Of a DNA stretch of 64,000 nt, positions 33,551 to 44,607 are shown piece by piece. This stretch comes from Telopea speciosissima (Eukaryota > Streptophyta > Magnoliopsida > Proteales > Proteaceae). Position numbers and translations under genes: made by a program. The stretch is taken from assembly GCF_018873765.1 (NCBI RefSeq), contig NC_057918.1:37425871-37489870 (forward strand), written 5' to 3'. Position 1 is the first letter of the stretch, and every line of letters begins with the position of its first letter. The notes under the pieces are model-generated. The model saw only the letters and a list, made by a program, of their open reading frames with translations. It searched no databases and was not told where the DNA came from.

Positions 33551-35370
33551 AGTAGTAGTGCACTCTCCTATTACGCCCCTTCGAATTCTACAAACTTGTG
33601 CTTAGACTCAAAGAAGACCTTCAAAGAATAGTCAGTAAAACAAAGGTGTCTGTTCTTTGGATGTAGAAACATACAAGAGAGAGGGAGAATGACACTTAGA
33701 ATAATAATCTAGAGTTCTAGGGATGCCTTCTATTTATAGAGGAAAAATGCCTCTTGGAAACACCTTTCCAAAAGATCCTAAAGGATGTATCTCTCTAAGA
33801 GAGAAGACACAGAAAACTAGCCGTTGATGGGATCCAAAACATTTTGGGCCATGAGAAACGTAAGATCACTGACGTCGGTGACACGTTAGAAGACGCTCAT
33901 CCAATGTTGGTAAGACCTCATTCAACGTCGGACACAGAAAAATGTATCTTAGAAATGTCCCTGACAAACTCCGACTAAAAATGCATTTAGTCTGACATTT
34001 AATGATCAAAATCTAACGTTTGGAAAACAACAAGTGAAGTTAGAAAAAACCTCATCCGACGCCAAAAAAAAGAAATCCGGATACAAGTCCTGTCCAACCG
34101 CCAGCAAAAGAAATCACAAATACAAGGCCTCACCTCACCACATACAAGAAATCCGCAAGTAGTAGTGCACTCTCCTATTACGCCCTTCGAGTCCTACAAA
34201 GTTGTGCTTAGACTCAAAGAAAACCTTCAAAGAATAGTCAGTAAAACAAATGTGTTTTTTCTTTGGATGTAGAAACATACAAGAGAAAGGGAGAATGACA
34301 CTTAGAATAATAATCTAGAGTTTTAGGGATGCCTTCTATTTATAGAGGAAAAATGCCCCTTGGAAACACCTTTCCAAAATATCCAGAAGGATGTGTCTCT
34401 CTAAGAGAAAAGACATAGAAAACTAGCCGTTGATGGCATCCAAATCATTTTGGACCGTGAGAAACGTAAGATCACTGACGCCGGCGACACGTATGATGCT
34501 CATCCAATGTTGGTAAGACCTCATTCAATGTCAGACAAAGAAAAATATATCTTAGAAATGTCCCTGACAAACTCTGACTAAAAATGCATTTAGTCAAACT
34601 CCGACTAAAAATGCATTTAGTCTGACATTTAATGATCAAAATCTGATGTTGGGAAAACAACAAGTGAAGTTAGAAAAAACCTTATCTGACGCCAAAAAAA
34701 AGAAATCCGGATTCAAGCCCTGTCCGGCCGCCAACAAAAAGAAATCACACATACAAGGCCTCACCTCGCCACATACAAGAAATCCGTGAGTAATAGTGCA
34801 CTCTCCTATTACGCCCCTTCGAGTTCTACAAAGTTGTGCTTAGACTCAAAGAAAACCTTCAAAGAATAGTCAGTAAAACAAAGGTGTGTTTTCTTTGGAT
34901 GTAGAAACATACAAGAGAGAGGGAGAATGACACAGAATAATAATTTAGAGTTTTAGGGATGCCTTCTATTTATAGAGGAAAAATGCCCCTTGGAAACACC
35001 TTTCCAAAATCTCGAAGGATGTGTCTCTCTAAGAGAGAAGACACAGAAAACTAGCCGTTGATGGCATCCAAAACATTTTGGACCGTGAGAAACGTAAGAT
35101 CACTGACGCCGGCAACACGTCAAAAGACGCTCATCTAATGTTGGTAAGACCTCATTCAACCTTGGACAAAGAAAATATATCTTAGAAATGTCTCTGACAA
35201 ACTCCGAATAAAAATGCATTTAGTCCGACATTTAATGATCAAAATCTAGCATTTGAAAAACAACAAGCGAAGTTAGAAAAAACCTTATCCGACACCAAAA
35301 AAAAGAAATTTGGATACAAGTCCTGTCTGACTGCCAGCAAAAAGAAATCATACATACATAGCCTGCCACA
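33551..35370 (-). repeat. Tandem array of a ~610-630 bp Copia-LTR-derived unit (about 3 copies)
   Basis: Units start at 33551, 34158 and 34789 with 'agtagtagtgcactctcc' or close variants, giving spacings of 607 and 631. Part of the difference is an internal 27-bp duplication ending in gcatttagtc near 34562-34620. Each unit, read on the minus strand, has a TATA-like 'ctataaataga' followed by a CT-rich stretch, which is the R region of an LTR. The neighbouring Copia RNase H fragment on the same strand supports an LTR origin. Confidence 0.75.
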
Positions 35371-35379
35371 ACTTGGCCT

Positions 35380-35640
35380 ATATGCATGTGTAAGCTTTCC
35401 TTTCATAGAACCCTACCCTTGTAGTTCCCATTTCAATATATAAACTTCATTTCTTTCTCTTTTATTTCCAATGTGGAACTAAAATTCTCCCACACATGCT
35501 TTGATTAAAAGCAATTTTGGAGAGGTCATGGGCTCAAGCCTTATGAGAGACATAGCAACCAAAACCCTTTTTTTTCAAAGAGAAAAGAAAGATATTTTAA
35601 AACTTTATTTCTTTTAAATGCATTTAAAACCAATAATTTT
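35380..35640 (-). repeat. LTR U3-like repeat, copy 1
   Basis: Similar to 36590-36860, sharing 'cctacccttgtagttc', 'aatatataaac' and 'tcatggg.tcaa', and adjoining the tandem array. It is interpreted as the start (U3) of the same Copia LTR read on the minus strand. Confidence 0.6.
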
Positions 35641-35699
35641 TCAATATATTACAACAAACCATTGACAAAACAAAATAAGTTGAGCACACAAAAATGGTA

Positions 35700-36490
35700 G
35701 GACACATAGTTGTAGATGTCTTCCAGACTTGAATCTACACTAGGACTGATAAGCCATTCTATAAAGTACAGGTGAAGTTAGACTTTTTGAATTTTTCCTC
35801 ATTGGTATAGCCGACAGACTCACTACCTATATCCTATTATCCAACCTTGTAGAAAATCCTTTGAGTATGTTTGGACATTTTAGCCTTGTCCTCCTCTTGG
35901 ACAATGTTTAGAGAATTCACCCATGAAACTCTCATCGGAGGCAGCCTCACCCCCTAGATTCACTTAGGTTAGCCAACTAGTATGCACCGTAGTTAACATA
36001 CCCATATCTAGTATGAACCATGGCTAATTAAGAGTTTGTAACTCATTCTCCTTTCATTGCGGTGAGTCTTCCCATCTAATCAGAATAGGCCCAACATGAT
36101 AAATGATTTCGTTTTACCCTTTGAACCCAATGCCAAGGATCTCCTATCATATAGGTTGGGTATCCATGAATTCGACTCATGAATCACAGGTTTAACATCT
36201 ATCCATATTCCTTCATCAAGTTATTTCTAAAGTATATGTGCGTCTTCTTACCTTTATACACCTGGCTCTTAGCCTATGTAATTGCTCTTTGGCTATCACA
36301 ATATAAATATATAGAAGATACTAGCTTAGGCCATTACGGTATATCCACTACTAAATTCCTTAGTCATTCGACTTCGGATCCAACTTTTTCCAATGCCACA
36401 AATTCAACTTCCATGGTGGAGTCTATTCCACAAGTTTGTTTAACCGATTTACAAGAAATTGTCCAACCGACGTCGTCAAAATGACAACCA
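35700..36490 (-). pseudogene. Copia RNase H and 3' region fragment
   Basis: On the minus strand 36490-36170 encodes a Copia RNase H with STMEVEFVALEKVGSEVEW, then after frameshifts VSSIYI, SQ.AIT and SQVYKGKKTHI. The part down to about 35700 has no clear motif and is probably the region between pol and the LTR. It is bounded on both sides by LTR-like repeats, so this is a heavily deleted Copia copy. Confidence 0.75.
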
Positions 36491-36589
36491 ACGTTAGAAG
36501 AAAAAAAAATCCGGATACAAGTCTTGTCCGGCCTCCAACAAAAAGAAATCACACACACTAGGCCTCACCACAACCCGACTCAACTTGAT

Positions 36590-36860
36590 CTACGTGTGTG
36601 TGAAAATAAACCTTAAACCCTCCTCCCTCTAAGACAAGAGAGCATAGTGAGTCTTCCTTTTATGAAATCCTACCCTTGTAGTTCTAATTTTAATATATAA
36701 ACCTCACTTCTTTTTCTTCCATTTTCAATGTGGGACTAAAGTTCTCCTACACGGTTTGCTTAAAAGCAACTTCGGAGAAGTCATGGGTTCAAAGTCACGA
36801 GAGAACCAAAACATTTTTTTAAAAAGAAAAGATAGGTATTTTAAATTTTATTTTATTTTA
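36590..36860 (-). repeat. LTR U3-like repeat, copy 2
   Basis: Partner of 35380-35640. It joins almost directly to the RNase H fragment, so everything between the 5' LTR and RNase H has been lost. Confidence 0.6.
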
Positions 36861-36869
36861 ATTGGGAAA

Positions 36870-37931
36870 TAGAACATTGCTCGACAGTGTGCCTGCCTAG
36901 GGCAAAATGATCGTTGCACCCCTCGTGAAATACTAAAATCTTAACCCTGTTGATGCTCACGTGAATGCTGTGATTGGCCCCTTCATTGGTGCAGGGACCA
37001 TGCTGTCAAGCAGAGAACCATCTCCTCTTTTAAATATATTTAAAACCAACAAGGGCTTATAAGGACTTGTGCACCATCTTTTTAACGACTAGATTTTAAG
37101 AGTGAAATCTACTAGAATCCCAACAAAAACTGACCATAGCCTAATCTTTCTTCGAGAATGCAAAAGAATTGCATACATCACTTTCATAGTTTCGTTCCTT
37201 TATGTTCATGTCCCATGTTATTTACGTATGGATTATGATTTCTCTTCACCGATTATGCATTATCTCTATCTTACCTTATCTCTTATCTACTGTACAAAAA
37301 GGAACGAATCCTATTTTCTCTCTTCTCTGTTATCTCTACTTCTCTTCTAAGTTATCTCAACTTCTCCTTTATCATCTCACATAAACCGTGGACACTCCAT
37401 GATCTCTTGTCTTATTTTCATTCTATTTAAACTAGACTCTAGTCCCTGTATATACTCTCTCACATATGATAATGAATATGGTTTTCCAATTGTTATAGTA
37501 GAAATAAGGAAGGAACGACTAAAAGATAGTCCCACATCGTTTGGGTATCAAGAGAGCTTGTGGCTTATGAGTAGGGTCCAAACCCATCCATGTAGTCACA
37601 TTTTAAAACCATGTGGGCCTCAGTCCAAAGCGGACAATATCACATGGATGTAACGCTCCTCTCTAGCCTTAACATTGACACCGTCTGTGGGAACCCCAGG
37701 CCGTACACAACAAGCTCCCTTGACAGGGGACCTATGCTGTGGTAGAAATAAGGAGGGGATGACTAAAAGATAGTCCCACATCGTTTGGGTATCGAGAGAA
37801 CTTGTGGCTTAAAAGTAGGGGCCAAACCTTTCCATGTAGATGCGTTTTAAAACTGTACGGGCCTCAGCCCAAAGCGGACAATATCACATGGATGCAACGC
37901 TCCTCTCGGGCCTTAACACCAATTAATCCTT
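36870..37931 (+). repeat. LTR of the host Copia element (left end uncertain), interrupted by a TRIM
   Basis: The sequence up to 37485 plus 37924-37931 precedes a Copia primer site at 37934, so its right part must be the 5' LTR of the host Copia. A TATA-like 'ctgtatatactc' lies at about 37447. The TRIM insertion splits it near the right end. I could not find the left boundary. A small repeat-like stretch at about 36870-37020 may be unrelated. Confidence 0.5.
37486..37923 (+). mobile_element. TRIM (miniature LTR retrotransposon), complete, 428 bp
   Basis: Direct repeats 37491-37674 and 37735-37918 are 184 bp each (TGTTATAGTAG.../TGCTGTGGTAG..., both ending CCTTAACA) and enclose 60 bp. The interior begins with 'ttgacaccgtctgtggg', a two-base variant of the primer site complementary to tRNA-Asp (ttggcgccgtctgtggg), and ends with purine-rich 'gacaggggacctatgc'. 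CCAAT flanks both ends (37486-37490 and 37919-37923). There is no coding capacity, so it must have moved with enzymes supplied in trans. Confidence 0.92.
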
Positions 37932-37933
37932 TA

Positions 37934-37946
37934 TGGTATCTAGAGA
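37934..37946 (+). other. Primer binding site of the host Copia
   Basis: 'tggtatctagaga' is a variant of the tRNA-Met primer site (tggtatcagag) with a one-base insertion. It marks the start of the internal region whose gag begins at 38012. Confidence 0.7.
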
Positions 37947-38011
37947 CATAAGGTTCACCGCCTCTCCCCTTTCTCTCTGATATTTTTTTCTGCTCTAACG
38001 AGCTTTCTCCA

Positions 38012-38424
38012 ATGGTCAATCCCTTTATCCCCTCCTCCGCTACAACCATTGGGGCTTCATCTTCTTTCTCCCCATCACTCTCTCATTCTATCCACTATAA
38101 CTCTATTAAACTTACCCAGAAGAACTTGTTCTCTCGAAAACACAAGTTGCTCCGTTCCTTGAAGGTCTCAACCTCTTCGGCTATGTTGATGCTACTACTC
38201 CTTGCCCTACCAAGGTTGATGTTGCCCATCTCTGGAAGCAATAAGATTCCATGATCAAGAGTCTCTTTATTAATTCCCTCTCTAAAGATGTGATTCCTAC
38301 AGCAATTGGCAAGACAACAAGCAAGGTTGTCTGGGATTCTCTCAAATCCGCCTTTGCTTCTCCCTCCATGACTCGCATTATGTCTCTCCTTATGGATCTT
38401 CAAGCCTTGTCTCAGAAATCTGAT
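38012..38424 (+). pseudogene. Host Copia gag, segment 1
   Basis: The frame starts MVNPFIPSS at 38012. After a frameshift near 38165 it gives LFGYVDATTPCPTKVDVAHL, then SMIKSLFINSLSKDVIP, KVVWDSLKSAFASPSMTRI and DLQALSQKSD. This is a Copia gag (UBN2-like) of the plant type. It is cut at 38424 by the 18.4-kb Gypsy insertion and resumes at 56789. Confidence 0.85.
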
Positions 38425-39735
38425 TGTAAGTACCGCGGTCCTTCGGGATGAAGGTTTCCTCAGCCCTTTTTGTAGGTGTATTAGTGACATAGGGTTTTGG
38501 GAGATACATGTGTGTGTGTATGGATGTGTATATCATTGTCAATGTATGATGAATAGGGGATTGGGATCATGCATTAAAAATATTAACATAATGAGAAGTC
38601 ACCACCTAGGGTTAGGGCCTAGGACCCATTAAGTGTAGCCCTACCCGTGGTGAGCGGAATCGGGCTACGTGACTCCATATGGTCTGACCAAAGGTTCGGG
38701 TAAGGGGTAAGGGGTCAAGTTACGAGTGTGGGAAGGTGTTAGGCACCCACCTCGCCCGGCCGAAGCCGGTCTCTCTGTGTTAGATGCTACATAAGGACGA
38801 ATGTTGTTTCTCTCTTATTACGGGGATGGGGGTTATTATGAACTACATCCAGATGCTATGAATTGAACTAAAGTATAATAAACTACATTATATATGTGAA
38901 AAATGCAGACTAAAACGGTAAAATATGAAAGGACTACATTGAATCAACAAAAATGCAATAATTATACCTGTATGGTTGTATGCCCCTGGCTCAGGGGAGA
39001 TGGACAAATGGGCCAACGCTACTTCTTTCTTGGCAGAGTAACGGCTCTTTTGAGTGATTTGGAAAAGAGTAAACAGACAGAATAACGTCTGTAACAATGG
39101 AGTTTCGATGGTTATTCGTGCGCAGACGGGATACCAAAGCTAAGGAGCCAAAGCGCTCTATACTCAGAGGGACAATCGAAGGATCTGTCCACCTCAAGAA
39201 AACTTCAAATACTCACATACTCATGAGAGAAGGAGGAGAAATGAGGGTGAAAAGGGAGACAAAGATACTAGGAATCACTTGGGGAGGGTCTCTCTACCCA
39301 AAATTCCTTGGGAAATGTGGGAGGGGACCCTCCTATTTATAGGGAGGGACCTTTTCTCTCTCCTGGCCAAAAAAGTCCTCCACAGTGCCGTGGAGATGTC
39401 CACGGCGCCGTGGGGGACTTTTCCACGGCGTCATGGGTGACGTCAGCAGGCTGATGTCACACCCCCTCATGGCACCGTGGAAATCTGGTACACCTCCCCA
39501 CAGTGCCGTGGGAAGGTACCCACGGTGCCGTGGGAAGGCGTCCACGGCGCCGTGGGCGCGCAGTGCCATTTTTCCTTGTTTTTGGGCCTAAAATGGGCCA
39601 TTTTGTGCTCAGCATGGTTCTTGGTCTTATGGGCCAGGTATCTTTGGGTCTGAAAAGAGGGGGGGTGCGTCATCCATCGTCCATGTCCCGTTGTCATCAT
39701 CGCTAATTAGGGGGTGACAAAAATCAGCGTCTATA
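38425..39735 (-). repeat. 3' LTR of the Tat-type element
   Basis: 1311 bp, partner of 55506-56788. On the minus strand it starts TATAGACGC, mutated from TGTAGACGC in the other copy. A TATA box lies near 39341 (minus, ctataaatag). It contains perfect CCACGGCGCCGTGG palindromes at 39400-39413 and 39542-39555, and about one 30-bp unit more than the other LTR near 39515. Confidence 0.95.
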
Positions 39736-39753
39736 GTTTGCCCCTCTTTGGCC
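39736..39753 (-). other. Polypurine tract of the Tat-type element
   Basis: On the minus strand 'ccaaagaggggcaaac' runs directly into the 3' LTR start. Confidence 0.75.
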
Positions 39754-39957
39754 GAGGCCTGTGCCAACAGCCAAAGGGTAAAGACAAAAGACCAACTAAT
39801 TTTGTCACCAAGAGCATGTATTGCTGACGCTTTGCTCAAAGGCGGCAAAGTTGCTAAAAACAGGCGGTTAATCGCGATGAAATCTTTCGATAATCCTCAA
39901 AAGAAAAACTCGGAAGAACCAAATCTTTATCTTGTGAGCATTGCTCAAACAATTTTT

Positions 39958-40590
39958 GAGGGTGATAAGGCACCACTCGACCAAAAGTCAAACTTGGATG
40001 GCTACAAGGTTCCACTCGACCGAAACCATCAAGTTTGGAGGGTGATAAGGCTCCACTCGACCGAAGATCTAGATAAGGCACCACTCGGCCCGAAGATCCA
40101 ATTTGAGGGTGATAAGGCACCACTCGACCAAAAGTCAAACTTGGATGGTTATAAGGTTCCACTCGATCGAAACCATCAAGTTTGGAGGGTGATAAGGTAC
40201 CACTAGACCGAAGATCTAGATATGGCATCACTCAGCCCGAAGATCCAATTTGAGGGTGATAAGGCACCACTCGACCAAAAGTCAAACTTGAATGGTTTAT
40301 AAGGTTCCACTCGATCGAAACCATCAAGTTTGGAGGGTGACAAGGCACCACTCGACCGAAGATCCAATTTGAGGGTGATAAGGCACCACTCGACCAAAAG
40401 TCAAACTTGGATGGTTTATAAGGTTCCACTCGACCGAAACCATCAAGTTTGGAGGGTGACAAGGCACCACTTGACCGAAGATCTAGATAAGGCACCACTC
40501 GGCCCGAAGATCCAATTTAAGGGTGATAAGGCACCACTCAACCAAAAGTCAAACTTGGATGGTTTATAAGGTTCCACTCGACCGAAAGTT
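39958..40590. repeat. ~147-bp tandem repeat array (about 4.5 units)
   Basis: Units begin 'gagggtgataaggcacc' or a close variant at 39958, 40105, 40252, 40371 and 40519, giving spacings of 147, 147, 119 and 148. Each unit is built from shorter related phrases (gataaggcaccactcgacc). 147 is a multiple of three and the array is open in several frames. It lies between the 3' LTR and the antisense PMD gene promoter, inside the Tat element. Confidence 0.9.
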
Positions 40591-40617
40591 AGTATTGAGA
40601 GATTTCACTGGGGAGAT

Positions 40618-40618
<1 letters not shown>

Positions 40619-40652
<34 letters not shown>

Positions 40653-40709
40653 TATTTATTTATTATTTATTATTTATTATTTATTTTTTATTTATTTATT
40701 TTTTTTTAT
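40619..40709. repeat. (AT)n and TTTA-rich microsatellite
   Basis: About 14 AT units, then a TTTA/TTA-rich run. It separates the 147-bp array from the CACGG island. Confidence 0.95.
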
Positions 40710-40711
40710 GG

Positions 40712-40903
40712 TCCACGGCACCGTGTGCGGGTCCGCACGGCCCCGTGTATGAGCAGCACCGTGCTTGCACGGCCCCGTGTGCACGGCTCCGTGCCAGACT
40801 TCATGGCTCCGTGGGCCATCCTCCACTGCGCCGTGGGCCGCTGTTCCACTGGACCGTGGAGAATTCCACGGCGCTGTGGGCGCGATAGAGAATTTATAAA
40901 TAA
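40712..40903 (+). promoter_or_regulatory. CACGG palindrome island and TATA box of the antisense PMD gene
   Basis: A GC-rich stretch with about nine occurrences of cacgg or ccgtg half-sites (ccacggcaccgtg, gcacggccccgtg, ccacggcgctgtgg) is followed by TATA 'ttataaataa' at 40894-40903, 95 bp before the ATG at 40998. The LTRs have the same layout on the other strand: a CACGG/CCGTG island followed by ctataaatag. Confidence 0.65.
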
Positions 40904-40997
40904 AGGGTTCCCTCCCTCATTCCTTCACTCCCATTTCTGCTGCGAAGCTCTGCTGTTTTTGATTTTTGACTTCAAACCCTTTTTATTTGCTCACACC

Positions 40998-43900
40998 ATG
41001 TCTTTCAGCTGAGGAGGACGCCAGTCTCACCGGGAGCCACTACTTGGTACCACTGCTCGCGATGCACGGGCTGCATGGTATCTTTCAGGGGTCACCCTGG
41101 CCGACACGGCCCGCCATGGTTACCGCTCCATATGGGGCCAGGTCAGTATTCTTACTCTTTTCCTTTCAATTTACGCATTCATTTATATTAGCTTCATACC
41201 TTACCTCATAGATTAGAGGTAAGGTCCCTAGACTCTGCCCCAAGCTCCTAATGGCGCGCAAATCCAAGTAATGCCCCTAGATATCATCCTAGGCACCTAG
41301 TAGCACACAAATCACAGCGAGGCCGTCAGACACTACCCTAAGGGTCCTTTGGCACGCAAATCAAGGTAATGCCTCTAGATACTCTCCTAGGTACCCAGTG
41401 GCACGCAAATCAAAGAGAGGCCATCAGACACTACCCTAAGTGTCCTTTGGCATGCAAATCAAGATAACGCCTCTAGATACCCTCTTAGGCACCCAATGGC
41501 ACGCAAATCAAAGCAAGGCCATCAGACACCACCTTAAGTGTCCTTTGGCATGCAAATCAAGGTAACACCTCTAGATACCCTCCTAAGCACCTAGTGGCAC
41601 GCAAATCAAAGTGAGGCCATCAGACACCACCTTAAGTGTCCTTTATCGCGCAAATCTAGGTAACGCCTCTAGATACCCTCTTAGGCACTCAGTGGCACGC
41701 AAATTAAAGTGAGGCCATCAGACACTACCCTAAGTGTCCTTTGGTACGTAAATCTGGGTGACGCCCCCTTTTACAACCTCTCCCTCTTTCTCTCTCTTTT
41801 TTTTTTTTTTTTTTAAATTTTATTTTATTTAATTGTTTAATTGTTGTCCTCACTATCTCGGCTAACCATTTGCCTTATTTTTCTTTGCAGGGCAGCTCCC
41901 TTCCTTCGCCCAAGAAATATTGTGGGTTGGAGGCAGTTTCAGAGTGGTACCGCACACTTTGCCCAGCGGTACAGTCGCGGGTTGTTCGGACCGGGCTGGG
42001 GCACATCGCCTCATCCCTGGCTCGCTAGTTGGACAGTCCGACTGTGAGGGCTCTGATAGAGAGGTGGTGGCCGAGCACCCATACATTTCACCTTCCCTTT
42101 GGTGAGGCGACGGTCACCCCCTTAGATTTCTACATGATCACGAGACTCCCCTTTGGTGGATTACCCGTGACACTGACTCTGGAGGAGAGGATTATAGCCT
42201 CGGCATAGCCATCAGAGCGCCTGGAGTACTACAGGCAGCAGTTGGGATTGCCGTTACAGGGAGAGAAATCCGCGTCATCCCGAGGGGTAGCCGGGATGAG
42301 AGGGTTGTTACGGCACCGGCGCCGTCCGTCCTTCAGATCGCAAGCTCGATGCTTCCTCCTATTCTTGCTGGCGGAGGTGATCTTCAGCGATATGACGGGT
42401 ACAGTGACAGCCGACGCCGCATATGTTCGCTTTTTTGAGCATTTTGACGTGGCCGCGGGCTACGATTGGGGGGCTCGGCGTACGCTTACTTCCTGGATAT
42501 GTTAGATTATCTGGTTGTGGGGTCACCGAACCTGATCGGATGCTGCTATGTCTTATGGGTGAGTTCTCTCAACTTTGCCTTTTTCTCTTTTCCCTCTTTT
42601 TTTTTTTGTTTTTATTTTATTCTTACTTTTTTGAGCTCATTTATGATTGCCTATTGCAGACGTGGAGCTATGAGATCCTTCGGTTTCGGGTCCCCACTTT
42701 CAGACCTAGGGATGACCCCAAAACCACCTTTCCTCGGACTACGCGATGGTGTAAGTCCCACTTGCTCAGGAGTGGTCGCCATAAGGACCTTGGGTCCATT
42801 TGTGGCCTCCTGAACGAGCTGCAGCCGACCGAGGTAAATTTAAAGTGATTTTTTTTCTTATTTTCTCTTTTCTCCTCTTCCTTTTTATTTTTGCATTGAT
42901 CTGGTGTCTCTCTTGACAGGCTTCTCTCCGTCCTTATTTGGGGGAGGTGATTTTAGAGCCGGACATGTTTGACAGGGCCTCAGCTCTCTCCACTCGCAGG
43001 GTCCTTTTTGAGGGCCCATGGGGGTTTGCTTTTTACTTGGGAGAGTGAGTGTCCTTGCAGTGGTCTGAGGCTCGCTTGGTGCCCTGCCCTCCTCCTGCTC
43101 GGGTCCATCAGCCAGCCTTGATGGATCGGGATGAGATCAGGCACTGGAGGGTTGGTGAGCCCGCGATTGGGTTGGTGCTAGCCGAGACGGACTACACCGA
43201 CTTCCTTCTCCGAGAGATAGTCTGCGTCCCCCTCACCCGCGAGGGTCCTCAGGTAAGATCTTCTCCATTTTCCCCTCTTCTCCTCAGATTGTTAATCTAG
43301 CTTTTATTTTGATGTGTTTCTCCTCTTGACAGTTTCCAGGTCGCCCCATGATTCCAGGGGTCTATGGTGGTGGGAGTTCTTCTCGCGCCTCCCGAGTAGG
43401 GGAGGTGGAGTCAGGTGTTGGGCCTTCTGGAGAGGTTCCAGCCCTGCGGATTGCTGGTCCAGACGACCACATCCCAGGGTATCGTTCGTGGTTCATTCGC
43501 CACCACGAGCCTGGGATGGTTGAGGTCATCTTACCACCCCCTCGGGCTGCGGATACGGACCTAGGCCTCCCTCTTCCTTATGACGGGGTAAGCACATCCG
43601 ACTTTCCTAACTTCATCCATTATTTTTCAAACTCTTGACATCTTGGGTGGTTATCATGTTTAGGTGGATGCGAGCCGATACACCGATATGAGGCGCATGA
43701 TGGCGAGCATGGATGAGATGATCATCTCGCGTGTGGACGCGGGCCATAGTATGGTAATACTTTGTCTCTTCCCCCCCCCCCTTTCTTCTTCTTTCTTTTT
43801 TTTTCTTCTTTTTTTTTTATTTCAATTTTTATTATTGTTATTTCTTGCTTATCTTTTGATTTTCCTCTCTCTCTCTTTCTCTCTCCTTTTTTATAGGGTT

Positions 43901-44062
43901 GAGCTCGACCATTGTCGGAGAGAGATTGAGAGACTCAGGCTTGCAAATGATCAGCTGCAGTTCAACCTTACGCGGGCTGAGGTCGAGAGGGATGCCTTGA
44001 TAGTGTCCCAAAGCGGAGAGGGGGGAGGCTTGGATGTTGACGATTACTCCCCTGAGTCATGA
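40998..44062 (+). pseudogene. Spliced plant-mobile-domain (PMD)-like gene, antisense to the Tat element
   Basis: Seven exons can be drawn with GT..AG introns: 40998-41141, 41891-42558, 42660-42833, 42920-43252, 43333-43587, 43664-43753 and 43897-44062. Exon 1 ends in LADTARHGYRSIWGQ and joins in phase to exon 2. Exon 2 has the PMD core ALIERWWPSTHTFHLPFGEA, then VTPLDFYMITRLPFGG; exon 3 has WSYEILRFRVP. The last exons end in a coiled coil (HCRREIERLRLANDQLQFNL). Lesions: TGA at 41010, two TAGs in exon 2, a one-base shift near 42470, TGA in exon 4 and a one-base shift at the exon 7 acceptor. PMD proteins (MAIN/MAIL1 relatives) act in silencing and genome stability, and PMD sequences are known from plant transposons. 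This copy is degraded, but its splice sites survive. Confidence 0.8.
41223..41760. repeat. 98-bp tandem repeat array, 5.5 units, inside PMD intron 1
   Basis: Five units begin at 41271, 41369, 41467, 41565 and 41663, exactly 98 bp apart, and a half unit precedes them. Each has two related halves, both ending in 'gcacgcaaatcaaggta'-like text. The array fills most of the 749-bp first intron. Confidence 0.95.
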
Positions 44063-44607
44063 CCGCTCCTCTTTTTTTTTTTTATATATTTTTTTTATTT
44101 GGAAATATCGTTACACTTATGTGCATTTATTTTCCTTCCCTTCTCTTTTTTGTTTATACACTTTGGTATGGATACTAGTGCAATTTTTATGTACACTTTT
44201 CTTCTCTTTTTTTTTTGGTACACAAACGAATTGTCTATGAATTCATTGGATATTTCTTTCTTTGAAATGCACATGAGACTCCATCCCTTTCCTTAGAAGC
44301 ACAAATTCCATTGGTAAATGGTTCCATTACATGAGCAAGGACAGAGAAATTGAGAAAAGAAAGACAAACAAGTAAAGATAGGAACATCCAATTGATATCA
44401 CTTATTTGTAACATTTTTCGGATAATAGCATCACCACTTCTTGTATCACATCTCTGAGGTTCTGAAATTTTCCATCTTAGGTTGTTCCTGCCTCGGAGAT
44501 ACTAAGGAAGTGATATAAAAACTGATGTGAGTTAAACCCATGAATCTCACATAATTGTTCCCTGATGTTTTTGATTTTTCTCTCTCGGCCTTCATCCAAG
44601 GGCTGTT
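44063..44607. other. Convergent 3' spacer between the two PMD-like genes
   Basis: T-rich sequence with runs at 44072-44100 and 44202-44217, followed by AT-rich DNA with no coding block. It separates the tail-to-tail PMD-like gene (+) and PMD-like ORF (-), so it probably holds both transcript ends. Confidence 0.5.

Noticed and set aside
33551..35370. CRISPR-like or satellite array
   Set aside because: Units of about 610 bp with LTR promoter features and a neighbouring Copia RNase H; no short repeat-spacer pattern.
39748..40569. Long plus and minus frames across 39748-40569 as coding genes
   Set aside because: They are open because the 147-bp repeat is a multiple of three; no other support.
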